A program made the position numbers and the translations under genes. From the NCBI GenBank assembly GCA_009705435.1, contig WLTJ01000118.1, forward strand, positions 1 to 5,771: 5,771 nucleotides of DNA. The letters are read 5' to 3'. Positions within the stretch are counted from its first letter, which is position 1. Every line of letters begins with the position of its first letter. This DNA is from Actinomycetota bacterium. Lineage in GTDB: Bacteria > Actinomycetota > Acidimicrobiia > Acidimicrobiales > Ilumatobacteraceae. The notes below the pieces were generated by a model. It did no database searches, had not been told where the DNA came from, and was given only the letters and a program-made list of their open reading frames with translations. Positions 4,771 to 5,771 of this stretch are shown one piece after another.

Positions 4771-5771
4771 GACCACACTCCAAAAACATCACCGAGACGC
4801 TTGGCAAGCATCTCGTACGAAAATTCAGTGATCGCTCTTTGGCGCGAGGCCACACCCATCCGCCGTCTGAGTTCGGGATCGTCCAAAAGGTCAGCGATAT
4901 GTTGCGCCACAGTGTTCACATCAGTGGAATCATTGACCACATAACCAGTTTCTTCATGCGCCACAGCATCGGCGGCTCCACCACTTAAACCAGCAATCTG
5001 AGCAATGCCACAGGCAGCAGCTTCAACAAAGACGATGCCGAAACCTTCTTGTTCGAGTCCTCCCCACCGATTACGACACAACATTGTGTATACGTCCGCA
5101 CATCCGTACAAACGGGGCAGATCTTCATGAGCGACTCGACCTAAAAACTTCACTGGTGCATCTAGTTCACGTGCAAGTTTTTCCAGACGTTGGCGATCTC
5201 GACCCGAACCAGCAATGGCTAAGACAAGATGAGGACGCGATTTCTTGAGTCGCGCCACAGCACGAATTGCCGTATCAAATCCTTTACGCGGCACCAAACG
5301 GCTAATGCCAATCACAAGTTCAGTTTCGTCGGTGAAACCAAAATCTTGACGAGCCAATGATCGCTGTTCACCACTCAATGGGGTGAATCGATCAATGTCC
5401 ACCCCTGGTGGAACAATGGTCATCGGCAAGGCCCGACCAGCCGCACGCTCTGCTTCAGCAGCGGGGTATTGCCCCGCGGCCACAACATGGCGCGCTCCAC
5501 GAAGGACATGAGCAAGAACTTGTTTTGACCCTGGGATACGACCAGGCACTGTCACTTCGGCACCGTGTAAGACCACGTCATAAGGCAAAGCCAAACGAGG
5601 TCCGATGATACCGAGAGGAACAGCAGGGTCAAGCACCACTAAGTCCGCTCCCACTCGCTTCGCCATGTCATTGACACGCCTCACCATCCACGGATGGGGC
5701 AACAAAACCGGTTCCCGAGTGCGCTCAATATGAAATGGTTGAGATGCGTCAAATTCCTCTGAACCCTTATA
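4767..5771 (-). CDS. GT4-family glycosyltransferase, PimB-like (N-terminus beyond the right edge)
   Basis: GT-B retaining glycosyltransferase that transfers a sugar from a nucleotide donor (probably GDP-mannose) to a membrane lipid or glycan at the cytoplasmic face. The frame is open from TGA 4767 to the edge, 334 residues. The first visible residues, YKGSEEFDASQPFHIERTRE, match the EFDA-QPF-VVRH segment about 45 residues into actinobacterial PimB-type enzymes, so some 40-50 residues are missing. Numbering from the edge: acceptor-side HGAE (69-72), VPPGVD (120-125), SRLVPRKG (157-164) with the phosphate-binding R162-K163 pair, GRDRQRLEKL, and RWGGLEQEGFGIVFVEAAACG (235-255) containing the EX7E pair E242/E250. 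A TTG at 5705 can be read as a start, but it would remove conserved sequence. Close relatives include PimB' mannosyltransferases; the HGAE in place of HGHE suggests a sister subfamily, so the exact acceptor is open. Confidence 0.88.
   Translation of the reverse strand, partial: YKGSEEFDASQPFHIERTREPVLLPHPWMVRRVNDMAKRVGADLVVLDPAVPLGIIGPRLALPYDVVLHGAEVTVPGRIPGSKQVLAHVLRGARHVVAAGQYPAAEAERAAGRALPMTIVPPGVDIDRFTPLSGEQRSLARQDFGFTDETELVIGISRLVPRKGFDTAIRAVARLKKSRPHLVLAIAGSGRDRQRLEKLARELDAPVKFLGRVAHEDLPRLYGCADVYTMLCRNRWGGLEQEGFGIVFVEAAACGIAQIAGLSGGAADAVAHEETGYVVNDSTDVNTVAQHIADLLDDPELRRRMGVASRQRAITEFSYEMLAKRLGDVFGVWS
4778..4781 (-). promoter_or_regulatory. ribosome binding site that decides the membrane-protein start
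   Basis: GGAG on the minus strand lies seven bases before ATG 4770 but only one base before the alternative GTG 4776. It therefore favours the ATG, which also forms a four-base ATGA overlap with the preceding stop codon. Confidence 0.65.

Noticed and set aside
4774..4776. GTG as the start of the four-helix membrane protein
   Set aside because: GGAG at 4778-4781 is one base away from it but seven bases from ATG 4770, which also makes the standard ATGA overlap.
1..5771. Mobile element, CRISPR array, tRNA or phage region
   Set aside because: No transposase, integrase, repeat arrays, cloverleaf-like segments or direct repeats were seen; all DNA except about 103 bases is covered by housekeeping-type genes.

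Overview
The window looks like chromosomal DNA from a streamlined, medium-GC actinobacterium. The evidence is the content and order of the genes: a GT4 mannosyltransferase-like gene, a small integral membrane protein, an SRPBCC protein and a ROK glucokinase of the Streptomyces GlkA type. Alongside these are a GlpK and a PfkA with actinobacterial-style sequence. GTG starts are frequent, and two genes have the -10-box-next-to-start layout of leaderless actinobacterial transcripts. Packing is extreme: by my count only about 103 of 5771 bases lie outside genes, and the largest gap is 53 bases. That would suit a small-genome aquatic lineage, but the lineage is inference. There are no RNA genes, mobile elements, CRISPR arrays or long repeats, and no gene-free stretch over 60 bases.

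Left part (1-2162): the 5' end of pfkA (6-phosphofructokinase) runs off the left edge on the minus strand. A 31-bp divergent spacer separates it from a plus-strand pair: a small two-helix membrane protein with a very basic tail, then glpK (glycerol kinase) after 2 bases.

Right part (2167-5771, all minus strand, read from the right edge inward): a GT4 glycosyltransferase whose N-terminus lies beyond the window, a four-helix membrane protein (ATGA overlap), an SRPBCC-fold protein (9-base gap), a ROK glucokinase (4-base gap), and then an ACT-domain protein behind its own probable promoter. This block converges on glpK with 4 bases between the stop codons.

How the genes fit together: three kinases that feed central carbon metabolism lie within 4 kb. 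Glucokinase makes glucose 6-phosphate, PfkA makes fructose 1,6-bisphosphate and GlpK makes glycerol 3-phosphate. They sit beside an ACT protein of probable sensory or regulatory type and a cell-envelope glycosyltransferase operon. I see no clear new defence or biosynthetic system. The best leads are the matched leaderless promoters of pfkA and the ACT gene, an operator-like palindrome over the -35 region of the ACT promoter, and the uncharacterised membrane protein coupled to glpK.
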